Shown: positions 1 to 6,609 of the stretch, in pieces
How the letters are laid out: every line of letters begins with the position of its first letter
Numbering within the stretch: position 1 is the first letter of the stretch
Assembly (NCBI GenBank): GCA_003230635.1
Contig: QIFF01000111.1
Span: 1-10,085, forward strand
Length of the DNA: 10,085 bases
Reading direction: 5' to 3'
From: a bacterium
Lineage (GTDB): Bacteria > SZUA-182
Made by a program: the position numbers and the translations under genes
The notes under the pieces: generated by a model
What the model saw: only the letters and a program-made list of their open reading frames with translations
What the model was told of the DNA's origin: nothing
Database searches by the model: none

Positions 1-791
1 TCGCCTTGCCTGATGTATTCCTGTTTGGAACTGGCCCTGGTCACTACCACCGGCTTGCCCAGGGCCATACCCTCCAGCATTACCACCATCCCCACCGAGC
101 GCAGCCGGGTTTTAAGCGGCACAACAACAACCTGCGCTTTGGCCAAGAGGTCAAGATAGTCAGGGTATGGTATATCGTAAAAGACCTTGACCCCTGCAGG
201 GGGGGGTAAGCCTTTCATCCTCTTGGGGGAAGTAACGATTATCAGGGGAATCCCCGTCCCCTCCAGCGCCTTGAGCAGGGTGGCGTAATCCCGCCCGGCA
301 TTACCCGCGGCAAAAACGTAGCCCTCATGCCCGACAATCCGGCGGGGCTGGGTAATATTAGTATGATAATAAAGAAAATGAAATCTTTCTTGAGGAATTC
401 CCAACAACTGGGCATAATCGGCCAGCTCGTTACGGGAAAAGACCAGGATGCAGTCCACTCCAGCCAGGATGCGCCTTTGAACAGCCCGCTTGAGCCTCCA
501 GAAAAAGCCGGGCTTTTCCTCGTCCAACATAAAGTCCAGCATGAGCTGGGGGCGTCTTTGCCGGGGGATGAGCCACTGCAGGAAAGCATAGACCTGGCCG
601 CCCCGAAAGTCCCCGGTAATCACCAAATCATAGCTGGCGCGCCGCCAAAATAGGCGTATGGCCTTTACCCAGTAATGCTTGGCAAGGGTATAGTCGCTTC
701 CCCAGAAGGGAAGGTAATCAATGTTCTGAGTTTGCTCTTCCCACCTGGGGCACTGGGATTTGATAATTTGATAGTCGGTTAGAATCTTCAT
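1..791 (-). CDS. GT-B-like glycosyltransferase, partial (3' end beyond window edge)
   Basis: This frame stays open from an ATG at 789-791 to the left edge, giving 263 complete residues with the C-terminus missing. The protein starts MKIL, as many GT-B glycosyltransferases do. The second half has a Rossmann-like pattern: FAAGNAGRDY at about 160-169, a hydrophobic strand LIIVTSP near 183-189, then AQVVVVPLK at 219-227 and LEGMALGKPVVVT at 239-251. That last block corresponds to the nucleotide-sugar-binding region of GT1/GT4-type enzymes, with E240 as the likely conserved acid. The N-terminal half is divergent, so donor and acceptor cannot be named. It is probably cytoplasmic and is the last visible gene of the minus-strand cluster. 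No Shine-Dalgarno precedes the ATG at 791. A second in-frame ATG at 816-818, inside the upstream palindromic element, has GGGAG six bases ahead and would add nine residues. Family assignment is fairly sure; the start is open. Confidence 0.8.
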   Translation of the reverse strand, partial: MKILTDYQIIKSQCPRWEEQTQNIDYLPFWGSDYTLAKHYWVKAIRLFWRRASYDLVITGDFRGGQVYAFLQWLIPRQRRPQLMLDFMLDEEKPGFFWRLKRAVQRRILAGVDCILVFSRNELADYAQLLGIPQERFHFLYYHTNITQPRRIVGHEGYVFAAGNAGRDYATLLKALEGTGIPLIIVTSPKRMKGLPPPAGVKVFYDIPYPDYLDLLAKAQVVVVPLKTRLRSVGMVVMLEGMALGKPVVVTRASSKQEYIRQG

Positions 792-800
792 CTGAATTAG

Positions 801-891
801 TGTAGTCGCCCAATTCATTGGGCACTCCCTCTCCCCAGTGGGGAGAGGGCTGGGGTGAGGGGGAAATTGCCTGATAAATCAGGCAACTACA
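801..891. repeat. REPIN-like palindromic element (paired inverted GTAG-headed hairpins)
   Basis: The 91-bp element begins TGTAG and ends CTACA. Each end has GTAG, two bases, then a hairpin: GCCCAAT-TC-ATTGGGC (808-823) at the left and, read from the right, GCCTGAT-TT-ATCAGGC (869-884). The two end hairpins differ at two paired positions, and both changes keep the pairing (C-G against T-A, A-T against G-C). A third hairpin sits between them: CCCTCTCCCC (827-836), loop AGT, GGGGAGAGGG (840-849), followed by GGTGAGGGG. The GTAG-plus-hairpin form is that of REP sequences mobilised by RAYT (TnpA-REP) transposases, and the inverted pair is a REPIN/BIME arrangement. The element fills most of the spacer between the methyltransferase stop and the partial glycosyltransferase. 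No target duplication is visible. Confidence 0.7.
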
Positions 892-907
892 AAAGGGCTT
901 CCTTCGC

Positions 908-1663
908 CTAGTATTTACGCGCAATAACAATACTATAAAAACCGTATTTGGTGTCCAACCACCTGTCCAGGGGATTGATCAAACATTTTAAGCCCTGAAG
1001 CAGGCAGTGATAAGCCCGGGATACAAGGGAGTCCGGGTTGTAGTCATATATGCTGTATAAGGGAGTCATGACGCTGTTGCTGAACCCCTTGGCATAGGCT
1101 TCCAGCACCTCAAAACCAGACCTGCTCAAGAGAGCCTTTAATTCCTGGGGGGTGTAATAATCCTCATATTCCTGTATGGGAAAGAATTTATTAAAAATGC
1201 TCCACAGCCCTTTATTGGGGGTATCCAGGAAGATAATTCCGCCCCGCATAAGCACCCTTTGCATTTCTTGCAAGGGTGTTGATGGATTTGCAAAGTGTTC
1301 AATCACTCCCAGGCTGGTAATAAAGTTGAAGCTTTCTTCCTGGAAGGGGAGGTTTTCCAGATTTGCTTTCAAGAAATGGACTTTTTCGCAGGAATGTTTT
1401 AACTTGTAGCCTTGAGCCGCCAGGATGGCATCGGAAATGTCAATCCCCACGGAGAGCTTTACCCTCTCAATCCTCTCCAAGAGGAAGTTCCACATACCCA
1501 AGCCGCAGCCGGCCTCCAAAAAAGTCACCCCCCCTTCAGAACAATATTTTTCAAGGCAAAGTTTCACCTCCGCGGTGAGATATTCATTTTGAGCCTGAGC
1601 AGGGTCTTCTACTAAAAACCCTGATTTGTCCCATAAGCCATCCCAGTATGCCTTGCTGGGCAT
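908..1663 (-). CDS. Class I SAM-dependent methyltransferase (Methyltransf_11 type)
   Basis: This is a 251-residue cytoplasmic protein with the canonical SAM-binding fold. Motif I is LEAGCGLGMW at 49-58, the acidic residue after strand 2 is D75 in VGIDIS, NLENLPF at 101-107 is the motif II region, and FITSLGVIEHF at 114-124 is the usual strand 4 region of Methyltransf_11. A GG turn at 141-142 precedes IIFLDTP. The length is normal for the family. The ATG lies 3 bp after the stop of the upstream membrane glycosyltransferase. An AGGAG (1674-1678) ten bases before it lies inside the end of that gene, so translation is probably coupled. In this setting the likely substrate is a sugar or lipid-linked glycan, possibly a chain-capping or O-methylating role. 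The sequence does not show the acceptor. Family call is firm, substrate unknown. Confidence 0.88.
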   Translation of the reverse strand: MPSKAYWDGLWDKSGFLVEDPAQAQNEYLTAEVKLCLEKYCSEGGVTFLEAGCGLGMWNFLLERIERVKLSVGIDISDAILAAQGYKLKHSCEKVHFLKANLENLPFQEESFNFITSLGVIEHFANPSTPLQEMQRVLMRGGIIFLDTPNKGLWSIFNKFFPIQEYEDYYTPQELKALLSRSGFEVLEAYAKGFSNSVMTPLYSIYDYNPDSLVSRAYHCLLQGLKCLINPLDRWLDTKYGFYSIVIARKY

Positions 1664-1666
1664 TCT

Positions 1667-3337
1667 TCAGCGTCTCCTGTATAAGACCACTTTGTCTGCT
1701 CCCTTGACGGTCCTGTATTTGTGGTAAGCAGGCTCAGGCAGGTTCTCCCAGTGAATCTCCGGGTAATCTATTTCTATCTTATCATATTCGGCCTGCAAGA
1801 GTGGGCGATATTTCCCTATCAGCATGTATTTTTCCCCACCCTTCCACCATTTTCGTCGTTTCCTGAATATCCACCAGTCAGGAATAAGCTCATTTTCAAG
1901 ATTAATGCTGGAAACTATTTTTAATTTGTCCCCCAGGTAAAACTGGAGGGGAAGATCGCCATAAGTTATTTTCACCACTTCATCTTGCTTGGCATGTTGG
2001 GCCAGATAGCTGGTAATCCCTTCAATAGGGCCGTCGTAATCATGGGTAAGTTCGTAGCAATAATCAAACAAGCTCCAGGAATTTTTAGAATATGTTATTA
2101 ATTTCCAATTCATAAATTTGAGCTGGGAACTGACCCGTTTCTTGTCCAACACTCCACTTAGGCCGGACGAGACAGCATCCACCAGGCCGGAGCGGTCAGT
2201 GAGCAAATGCAACTGGTAGGGAAGCCTGTGCAGCCAGTTGCCGCTCAACAATATTCCTATAATGACTACAGTTATAAGCTTATGCTCTTGGGAATAAAGT
2301 TGTTTTAACAGGTAGCTTACAATTATAGTAAACAAGGGGATCACTTGGATAATATGCCTGAAACCATGAATGGCGACCAGGGAATAAAATCCCACCGTGG
2401 CGGCGGAAACTATTATAAGCAGTTTTAAGGGTTCCGGCAGTTGCCCCATTTCTTTCCCTAACCAGCCTTTTTTGTACATAAGTAAAATGATTAATACCAA
2501 TAGCAACGGCAGACAATAGTCGTTTATATGCAACAGGTATCTTATCCCCCTGGCGAAAACATTGTATAAGGAGAAAACCTCCCCCCTGTACACAACTTCC
2601 TTGCGCCGCCAAATTTCCAGGTAAAACGCCCCCGGCAAAACCAACAAGATGATTTGCAATAAGGGCATAAGAAAGATTTTAAGCCGCTCTTTGTCAAGGT
2701 ATATCAGGGAGTAAATCCCTAATCCCAAGCCCAGGGAGAAAAAGCTGGCGTAGTTTGTATAAAACAACAGCAGCGAGCAGATTACAAATTTAAGCTTTCC
2801 CCGGCCCGTTCGCAGTAAATCCAGGCAGGCGTCCAGGGTCAGCAGGGTGAACAGCACTACCAGGCTATAATAACGGCCTTGCCTTATGTACAGGTAAAAG
2901 GGGATGGAAAAGGTAAGCAAAAGTAAAGAAACATTTACTATAAATTTGTCCGGGAAGTGTTTCTTTAAAAAATTGTAGAAAACGGGGATCACCGCCCAGC
3001 CCGCCAGGGCAAAGGGAAGCCGGGCTGCGGCAGTGCCAAAGCCAAATATGAGGAAAGAAGCGGCCGCCAAATAAAACTGCAGCCAGGGGTGAAAAATCCA
3101 AACCTTGTTTTCCTCTGATTTGTAGGGAGCGATTTGGTTCTGCTGCACCAGGTTCCTGCCGTCGTCGGCTAAGGGAAGGCCGAATTTCAAGACGTTTCTG
3201 GCTAAAACAGCCGTTTCCGCTTCATCGGTATTCAGATAGACATTTCCCAGGTTGGCAAAGGCAAAAAAGGCGCTGATTATTAAACAAAAAATTAACAACC
3301 CGCTATGTTGCGGCGCCAGTCTATCCCAAAATTTCAT
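1667..3337 (-). CDS. GT39/PMT_2-like membrane glycosyltransferase
   Basis: This is a 556-residue polytopic membrane protein. After a first membrane segment (about 13-30) comes an external loop with NTDEA at 36-40, carrying the Asp-Glu pair (D38, E39) typical of PMT/ArnT-like enzymes. It is followed by IFHPWLQFYLAAASF (81-95) and RLPFALAGW (106-114), both characteristic of PMT_2, and RQGRYY at 152-157. About ten hydrophobic segments follow. The last 160-170 residues lack membrane segments and probably form an extracytoplasmic domain. Enzymes of this family transfer a sugar from a polyprenyl-phosphate donor outside the membrane. An ATG at 3412 would add 25 residues and overlap the upstream gene by 92 bp. 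The ATG at 3335-3337 is preferred because GAAGGG (3345-3350) lies seven bases upstream and the overlap falls to 17 bp. It is co-transcribed with its neighbours by position. Donor and acceptor are not deducible. Confidence 0.85.
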   Translation of the reverse strand: MKFWDRLAPQHSGLLIFCLIISAFFAFANLGNVYLNTDEAETAVLARNVLKFGLPLADDGRNLVQQNQIAPYKSEENKVWIFHPWLQFYLAAASFLIFGFGTAAARLPFALAGWAVIPVFYNFLKKHFPDKFIVNVSLLLLTFSIPFYLYIRQGRYYSLVVLFTLLTLDACLDLLRTGRGKLKFVICSLLLFYTNYASFFSLGLGLGIYSLIYLDKERLKIFLMPLLQIILLVLPGAFYLEIWRRKEVVYRGEVFSLYNVFARGIRYLLHINDYCLPLLLVLIILLMYKKGWLGKEMGQLPEPLKLLIIVSAATVGFYSLVAIHGFRHIIQVIPLFTIIVSYLLKQLYSQEHKLITVVIIGILLSGNWLHRLPYQLHLLTDRSGLVDAVSSGLSGVLDKKRVSSQLKFMNWKLITYSKNSWSLFDYCYELTHDYDGPIEGITSYLAQHAKQDEVVKITYGDLPLQFYLGDKLKIVSSINLENELIPDWWIFRKRRKWWKGGEKYMLIGKYRPLLQAEYDKIEIDYPEIHWENLPEPAYHKYRTVKGADKVVLYRRR

Positions 3338-4463
3338 GGTACAGCCCTTCATATTTTTTAACCATCTGCGAGCCCGAAAACAACTCCTCCGCCCTTTTGC
3401 GCCCTTGCTCACCCATTTGTTTCCTCAGGGAAACGTCAGCTAACAGATAAACCATCTTTTGCGCCAGCTCCCGAGAGTCACCCGGCTTAAATAAAAGCCC
3501 GCTTTCCCCCTCCACCACTACCTGGGGGTTGCCCCCTATGCGACTGGCAATTACGGCCTTTCCCGCCGCCATAGCCTCCAAAAGGCTGACGGACGTACCC
3601 TCATAAAAAGAGGAAAGCACTACCAGGTCCAGCATCGCCAGCAATTCTGGAATATCCTGCCGCTTCCCGGTAAAGATTACTTGATCGCCAAGATCCAAGC
3701 TTGAAGCCAATTGTTCCAGCTCTTTCCTTTTAGGGCCGTCGCCGATAATCAGCAGCCGGGCTGAGGGAGTTTGCCGACAAACAAGCGGCATGGCCTGCAA
3801 AAGGGTTATATGATCCTTCTCTTGCCCCAGCCTGGCTACCATACCGATTAGCAACTCAGCAGGCTTACATCCCAGCCTGGCCCTCTGTTTGAGATTGTCC
3901 CCAGCAAGCCTAAAGCGCTCAACCTCAATTCCATTGAGCAATGTCCTAATCCGTTCGGGAGGGATTCCCTCATAAGTCACCAAGCTCTGTTTCACCGCTT
4001 TGGAAACTGCGGTGACCGCCGCGGTACAGGGGATTAAGATGAACTTATTGAGCAAAACCTGCAGCGGCTTGCGCCGGTCCGGATAATGCCGGCCGTGTTC
4101 GGTGAAAATCACTTTAACAAATCCAGCCAGAATTGCGGCCAAGGCTCCATAAAAATAGGCGGTATATTGATGGGCGTGAACCAGGGCTATATCTTCCCGA
4201 CGAATCAATTTAGCCAGGCGTGGGATTAGCCCCCAATCCACTCCCGGCCTCCGCCGGAGGTAAAAGACCTTAACCCCCTGCTGTCTTAAATCCTCCCCTG
4301 GCTCCCCCACCGCATCCAAACAGGCCAAGAGGGGTCGAAAACTTGTCCCCGGCCTTGAACAGGGGTCAAGAGATAGGCCTTTGATCAGTGTTTCCACCAC
4401 TCTGGCCGCTCCCCCCTGGGAGAAATCATCCACCAGGAAAAGTATTTTGGGGGACTTTATCAC
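3321..4463 (-). CDS. GT4-family glycosyltransferase
   Basis: This 380-residue protein is complete and has normal length for a GT-B retaining glycosyltransferase. The N-terminal acceptor domain has KILFLVDDFSQGG (6-18) with the GG loop, VHAHQ at 95-99 and TEHG at 121-124. LLNGIE (175-180) marks the linker. The C-terminal donor domain has GMVARLGQEKD (207-217), with R211 and K216 in the positions that usually contact the nucleotide-sugar phosphates, and the EX7E motif E278 to E286 in YEGTSVSLLEAMAAGK. No membrane segments are seen, so it acts at the cytoplasmic face, building a glycan on a lipid carrier. The start is GTG (4461-4463), with only weak purine-rich sequence upstream. The 3' end overlaps the PMT-like gene by 17 bp. 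A palindromic insertion (4505-4663) separates it from the upstream ligase gene. Family is secure; the transferred sugar is unknown. Confidence 0.93.
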   Translation of the reverse strand: MIKSPKILFLVDDFSQGGAARVVETLIKGLSLDPCSRPGTSFRPLLACLDAVGEPGEDLRQQGVKVFYLRRRPGVDWGLIPRLAKLIRREDIALVHAHQYTAYFYGALAAILAGFVKVIFTEHGRHYPDRRKPLQVLLNKFILIPCTAAVTAVSKAVKQSLVTYEGIPPERIRTLLNGIEVERFRLAGDNLKQRARLGCKPAELLIGMVARLGQEKDHITLLQAMPLVCRQTPSARLLIIGDGPKRKELEQLASSLDLGDQVIFTGKRQDIPELLAMLDLVVLSSFYEGTSVSLLEAMAAGKAVIASRIGGNPQVVVEGESGLLFKPGDSRELAQKMVYLLADVSLRKQMGEQGRKRAEELFSGSQMVKKYEGLYHEILG

Positions 4464-4504
4464 CCTCGTTGCCTGCCTCGTCTGTCTTTATGTTTGGATT
4501 TAAA

Positions 4505-4663
4505 GGGTGCCTTGAAAAATGAGAATTTTCGTTCAAGATCAAGGCACTTAATTTAACCCCAGACATATGTTTGATATCCCGAGGATTAAATTTTGAGCAT
4601 AACGCAGAAAAATGTTACCAGACACTGTCTGGTTGGGCGAAAAGGCCATTTTTCAAGGTGCCC
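4505..4663. mobile_element. MITE-like element with TAAA target duplication
   Basis: The 159-bp element is bounded by 17-bp imperfect inverted repeats, GGGTGCCTTGAAAAATG (4505-4521) and CATTTTTCAAGGTGCCC (4647-4663), matching at 15 of 17 positions. TAAA flanks it directly on both sides (4501-4504 and 4664-4667), as expected for a 4-bp target duplication. It encodes no protein of note. Internally, GTGCCTTGA (4507-4515) can also pair with TCAAGGCAC (4539-4547), AATTTAA pairs with TTAAATT (4550-4592), and ACCAGACA-C-TGTCTGGT (4617-4633) forms a tight hairpin. The right end falls in the stop codon of the ligase gene: with the element the stop reads TAG, and removing element plus one TAAA restores TAA at the same place. 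The source transposase family is not identifiable here. Confidence 0.72.
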
Positions 4664-6324
4664 TAAAGTCTGAAACCCGCTGTCAGCAAAAACCAATAGC
4701 CAAATAAAACCAACAACCAGGTAACAGTTACCTGGTTGAGTCTGCTGCTTTTTGGCTGGTCTTTGCCCATGGCAACGTAGTACAAAGAAGTAGTAAGGGC
4801 CACCAGGACATAGATAATTCCCGCCTGGGCATTGCTCAAAAAGGTAGCGTTTATTATATAAGAAATGAGGGCTATTTCCAGCGCGGTGCTTAGCGGAAAA
4901 ACCCAGTTGTTCTCTTCAGCCCGGGGTAATAGTTTTCGCAAACGGCGCATTTGAACAAGTGGAATCAACAAAAAAAGCAAGAAAAAGGTTAGCCCCGGTA
5001 CTCCTGTTTCCCCGGCCATTTGGCCGTAAGCATTATGCAAGACCAAACGTCTGGAGGGACGGTGAATGATGATATAATCCTCATCCCCCCAACCGGTGGG
5101 GACAACAATTGTTGGGGGACAATATTTCATAAATACACCGTAGGCCTTGCCCATACCAACTCCGCCCCAGGGGTGGGCCTTTAACATTTCCCAACCTACA
5201 ACTACAGACGTAATACGATTTAGGGCGGACTGGTCGTGTTGCCAGTTCATAATGGATCGAAGGCGGTTGTTGAGCTTTTCGTAGAAAACACCGTACCCCC
5301 CAATAACAAACAGCGTCAAGAAGAGAATGGGCAGGGCTTTTTTCTTGTTTACCAAAATCATCCTGAAGAATACCAGCAAGAAGACGATTGCCAGGGTAAT
5401 ATACCCCCCCCGGGAAGAAGCGGAGATAATGGCAGCTATATCCAGCACAAAAACACCCAGCCAAAACAGCTTAATCTTATCTCTGGGTTCCCATAAGAAC
5501 AGGGCATAAAAAAGAGGCAAGGCTATGTTCAGAGCGGCGGCCAACTCATTATTATCCGCCAGGCGACCGGGAATTTCCGCGGTGACTGTATAGATGGTGC
5601 TAAAACCATAGTATGACGCCATGCGCAGCACCTTAAGGACATAAAAGGCATAAACTCCTGCAAACCCGCACAGCAAATAAAACAACTTACGTTTATCTTT
5701 ACCGACAATATGCGTACAGACAAAAAACGCCAACACCCAAGTGGCCTGGATCAGACCTTGGTATAAGTGGGATCGTCCCCATAAGATATGGGCCATGGCC
5801 ATCGTCCACAGCCCCAGGGCGGGAAAGTTGGCGGCATCCGGGACAAATTGAACTTTTTCCGCCCGCCCCTTGAAGATACTAAGCCCCCAACCCAAAAGCG
5901 CCAATAGCAAAAGGGGAGTTCCCATATACATGCTGGGAAAGTTCCAGATGGCCCTGTGGAGCATCCCTAAGGCAAAGACCAGGTAAAGAATAATCGCCAA
6001 AAGAGGGTTGGCAAAAGCCAGAATTAAAAATACCGGAACGGCTGAATAGACTACAATGTGGCGTGCAGGATATAATAAAACCCCGCGGGCCAAGAAATAG
6101 CCGACAATCACAGTAAAAATAACAATATAGTGTTCGCCAATCAAAACCAGGAGTTTGTGTACCCGTGACCCTTCTTTGATGTGGAAGAACTTCAACAATG
6201 TCCAATAAAGTGGCTCAGCCAGCTCGGCAACGGTATTAACAAAAGCTGTAAGCTTGCTTTTTAAAAAACCGGGTTTCCTGGCCAATGGTTTAAGTTGACC
6301 AGGATTATTTTTAACGTCTTTCAT
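4663..6324 (-). CDS. O-antigen ligase/polymerase-like membrane protein (Wzy_C)
   Basis: This 553-residue integral membrane protein has about a dozen hydrophobic segments. Wzy_C features appear in order: GRLADNNELA (253-262); ASSRGGYITL (302-311), whose SRG opens the conserved core; R370 to W378 followed by AHPWGGVGMG (383-392); and the external-loop signature HNAYGQMAGETGVPG (430-444). H430 and E439 are candidates for functional residues of the ligase loop. Such proteins join or polymerise undecaprenyl-diphosphate-linked glycans at the outer face of the membrane. The DNNE motif and N-terminal layout recall the exosortase-associated O-glycosylation ligases, but no exosortase is in this window. 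The ATG start has AAAAGGA (6331-6337) six bases upstream. The stop codon is TAG, formed by a mobile-element insertion. Ligase against polymerase cannot be decided from sequence alone. Confidence 0.83.
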   Translation of the reverse strand: MKDVKNNPGQLKPLARKPGFLKSKLTAFVNTVAELAEPLYWTLLKFFHIKEGSRVHKLLVLIGEHYIVIFTVIVGYFLARGVLLYPARHIVVYSAVPVFLILAFANPLLAIILYLVFALGMLHRAIWNFPSMYMGTPLLLLALLGWGLSIFKGRAEKVQFVPDAANFPALGLWTMAMAHILWGRSHLYQGLIQATWVLAFFVCTHIVGKDKRKLFYLLCGFAGVYAFYVLKVLRMASYYGFSTIYTVTAEIPGRLADNNELAAALNIALPLFYALFLWEPRDKIKLFWLGVFVLDIAAIISASSRGGYITLAIVFLLVFFRMILVNKKKALPILFLTLFVIGGYGVFYEKLNNRLRSIMNWQHDQSALNRITSVVVGWEMLKAHPWGGVGMGKAYGVFMKYCPPTIVVPTGWGDEDYIIIHRPSRRLVLHNAYGQMAGETGVPGLTFFLLFLLIPLVQMRRLRKLLPRAEENNWVFPLSTALEIALISYIINATFLSNAQAGIIYVLVALTTSLYYVAMGKDQPKSSRLNQVTVTWLLVLFGYWFLLTAGFRL

Positions 6325-6330
6325 CGTAAA

Positions 6331-6337
6331 TCCTTTT
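6331..6337 (-). promoter_or_regulatory. Ribosome binding site of the ligase-like gene
   Basis: AAAAGGA on the minus strand ends six bases before the ATG at 6322-6324. It fixes the start of the ligase-like gene. Confidence 0.7.
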
Positions 6338-6360
6338 ATAACTCACGCATTGTCAAAACT

Positions 6361-6594
6361 AACCACAGAGAGCACAGAGACAACAATGTCAAATGTCAAA
6401 ATCCAAAGTTCAAATGAACTCCAAATGCCAAATGTCAAAAATTTTGTCATTTAGATTTTGGCATTCCTTTGTCATTTTGATGTTTCGGTCTGTCCTCAGG
6501 CCGAAACCAGTACGGGGTGCGACGCCCTTAAAGCTTTCGGCTTGAGACAAACCGAAAGATATATAATCTTTTCTCCTCTGTGTCCTCTGTGGTT
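6361..6594. repeat. Composite palindromic element with AACCACAGAG ends
   Basis: This element occupies nearly all of the 285-bp spacer between the radical SAM gene and the ligase gene. It is bounded by imperfect inverted repeats: AACCACAGAGAGCACAGAG at 6361-6379 and, on the other strand, AACCACAGAGGACACAGAG reading inward from 6594. Inside lies an AT-rich block (about 6386-6480) of repeated TGTCAAA/CCAAATG words, with TGCCAAATGTCAAAA (6426-6440) facing a related inverted copy at 6441-6463. Next to it are two hairpins with nearly the same stem: GTTTCGG/CCGAAAC (6482-6488, 6501-6507) and CTTTCGG/CCGAAAG (6534-6540, 6552-6558). It has no coding capacity of note and no clear target duplication. 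It looks like nested dispersed repeats. No convincing promoter or intrinsic terminator was found in it. Confidence 0.6.
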
Positions 6595-6609
6595 CATCTT
6601 TACCTTAGC

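Noticed and set aside
718..930. Minus-strand frame of 70 codons overlapping the repeat element
   Set aside because: It reads through the palindromic repeat and the start of the glycosyltransferase in another frame. Its proline-rich sequence is the usual mistranslation of the GGGGAGAGGG repeat.
3338..3412. Longer start for the PMT-like gene at 3412
   Set aside because: It would overlap the upstream gene by 92 bp and add an arginine-rich, non-membrane leader; the ATG at 3337 has a GAAGGG site and gives a normal N-terminus.
4617..4633. ACCAGACA-C-TGTCTGGT palindrome as a regulator operator
   Set aside because: It lies inside the MITE-like element and is more simply part of its structure; no promoter was found beside it.
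6335..6356. TTGACA and TATAAA on the minus strand as a promoter for the ligase gene
   Set aside because: The spacing is only 10 bases, too short for a sigma70 promoter.
6386..6480. Repeated TGTCAAA/CCAAATG words as a CRISPR or iteron array
   Set aside because: The units are irregular in length and spacing, occur in both orientations and lie within a larger palindromic element.
6534..6558. CTTTCGG/CCGAAAG hairpin as an intrinsic terminator after the radical SAM gene
   Set aside because: The stem is short with an 11-base loop and no T-run follows on either strand.
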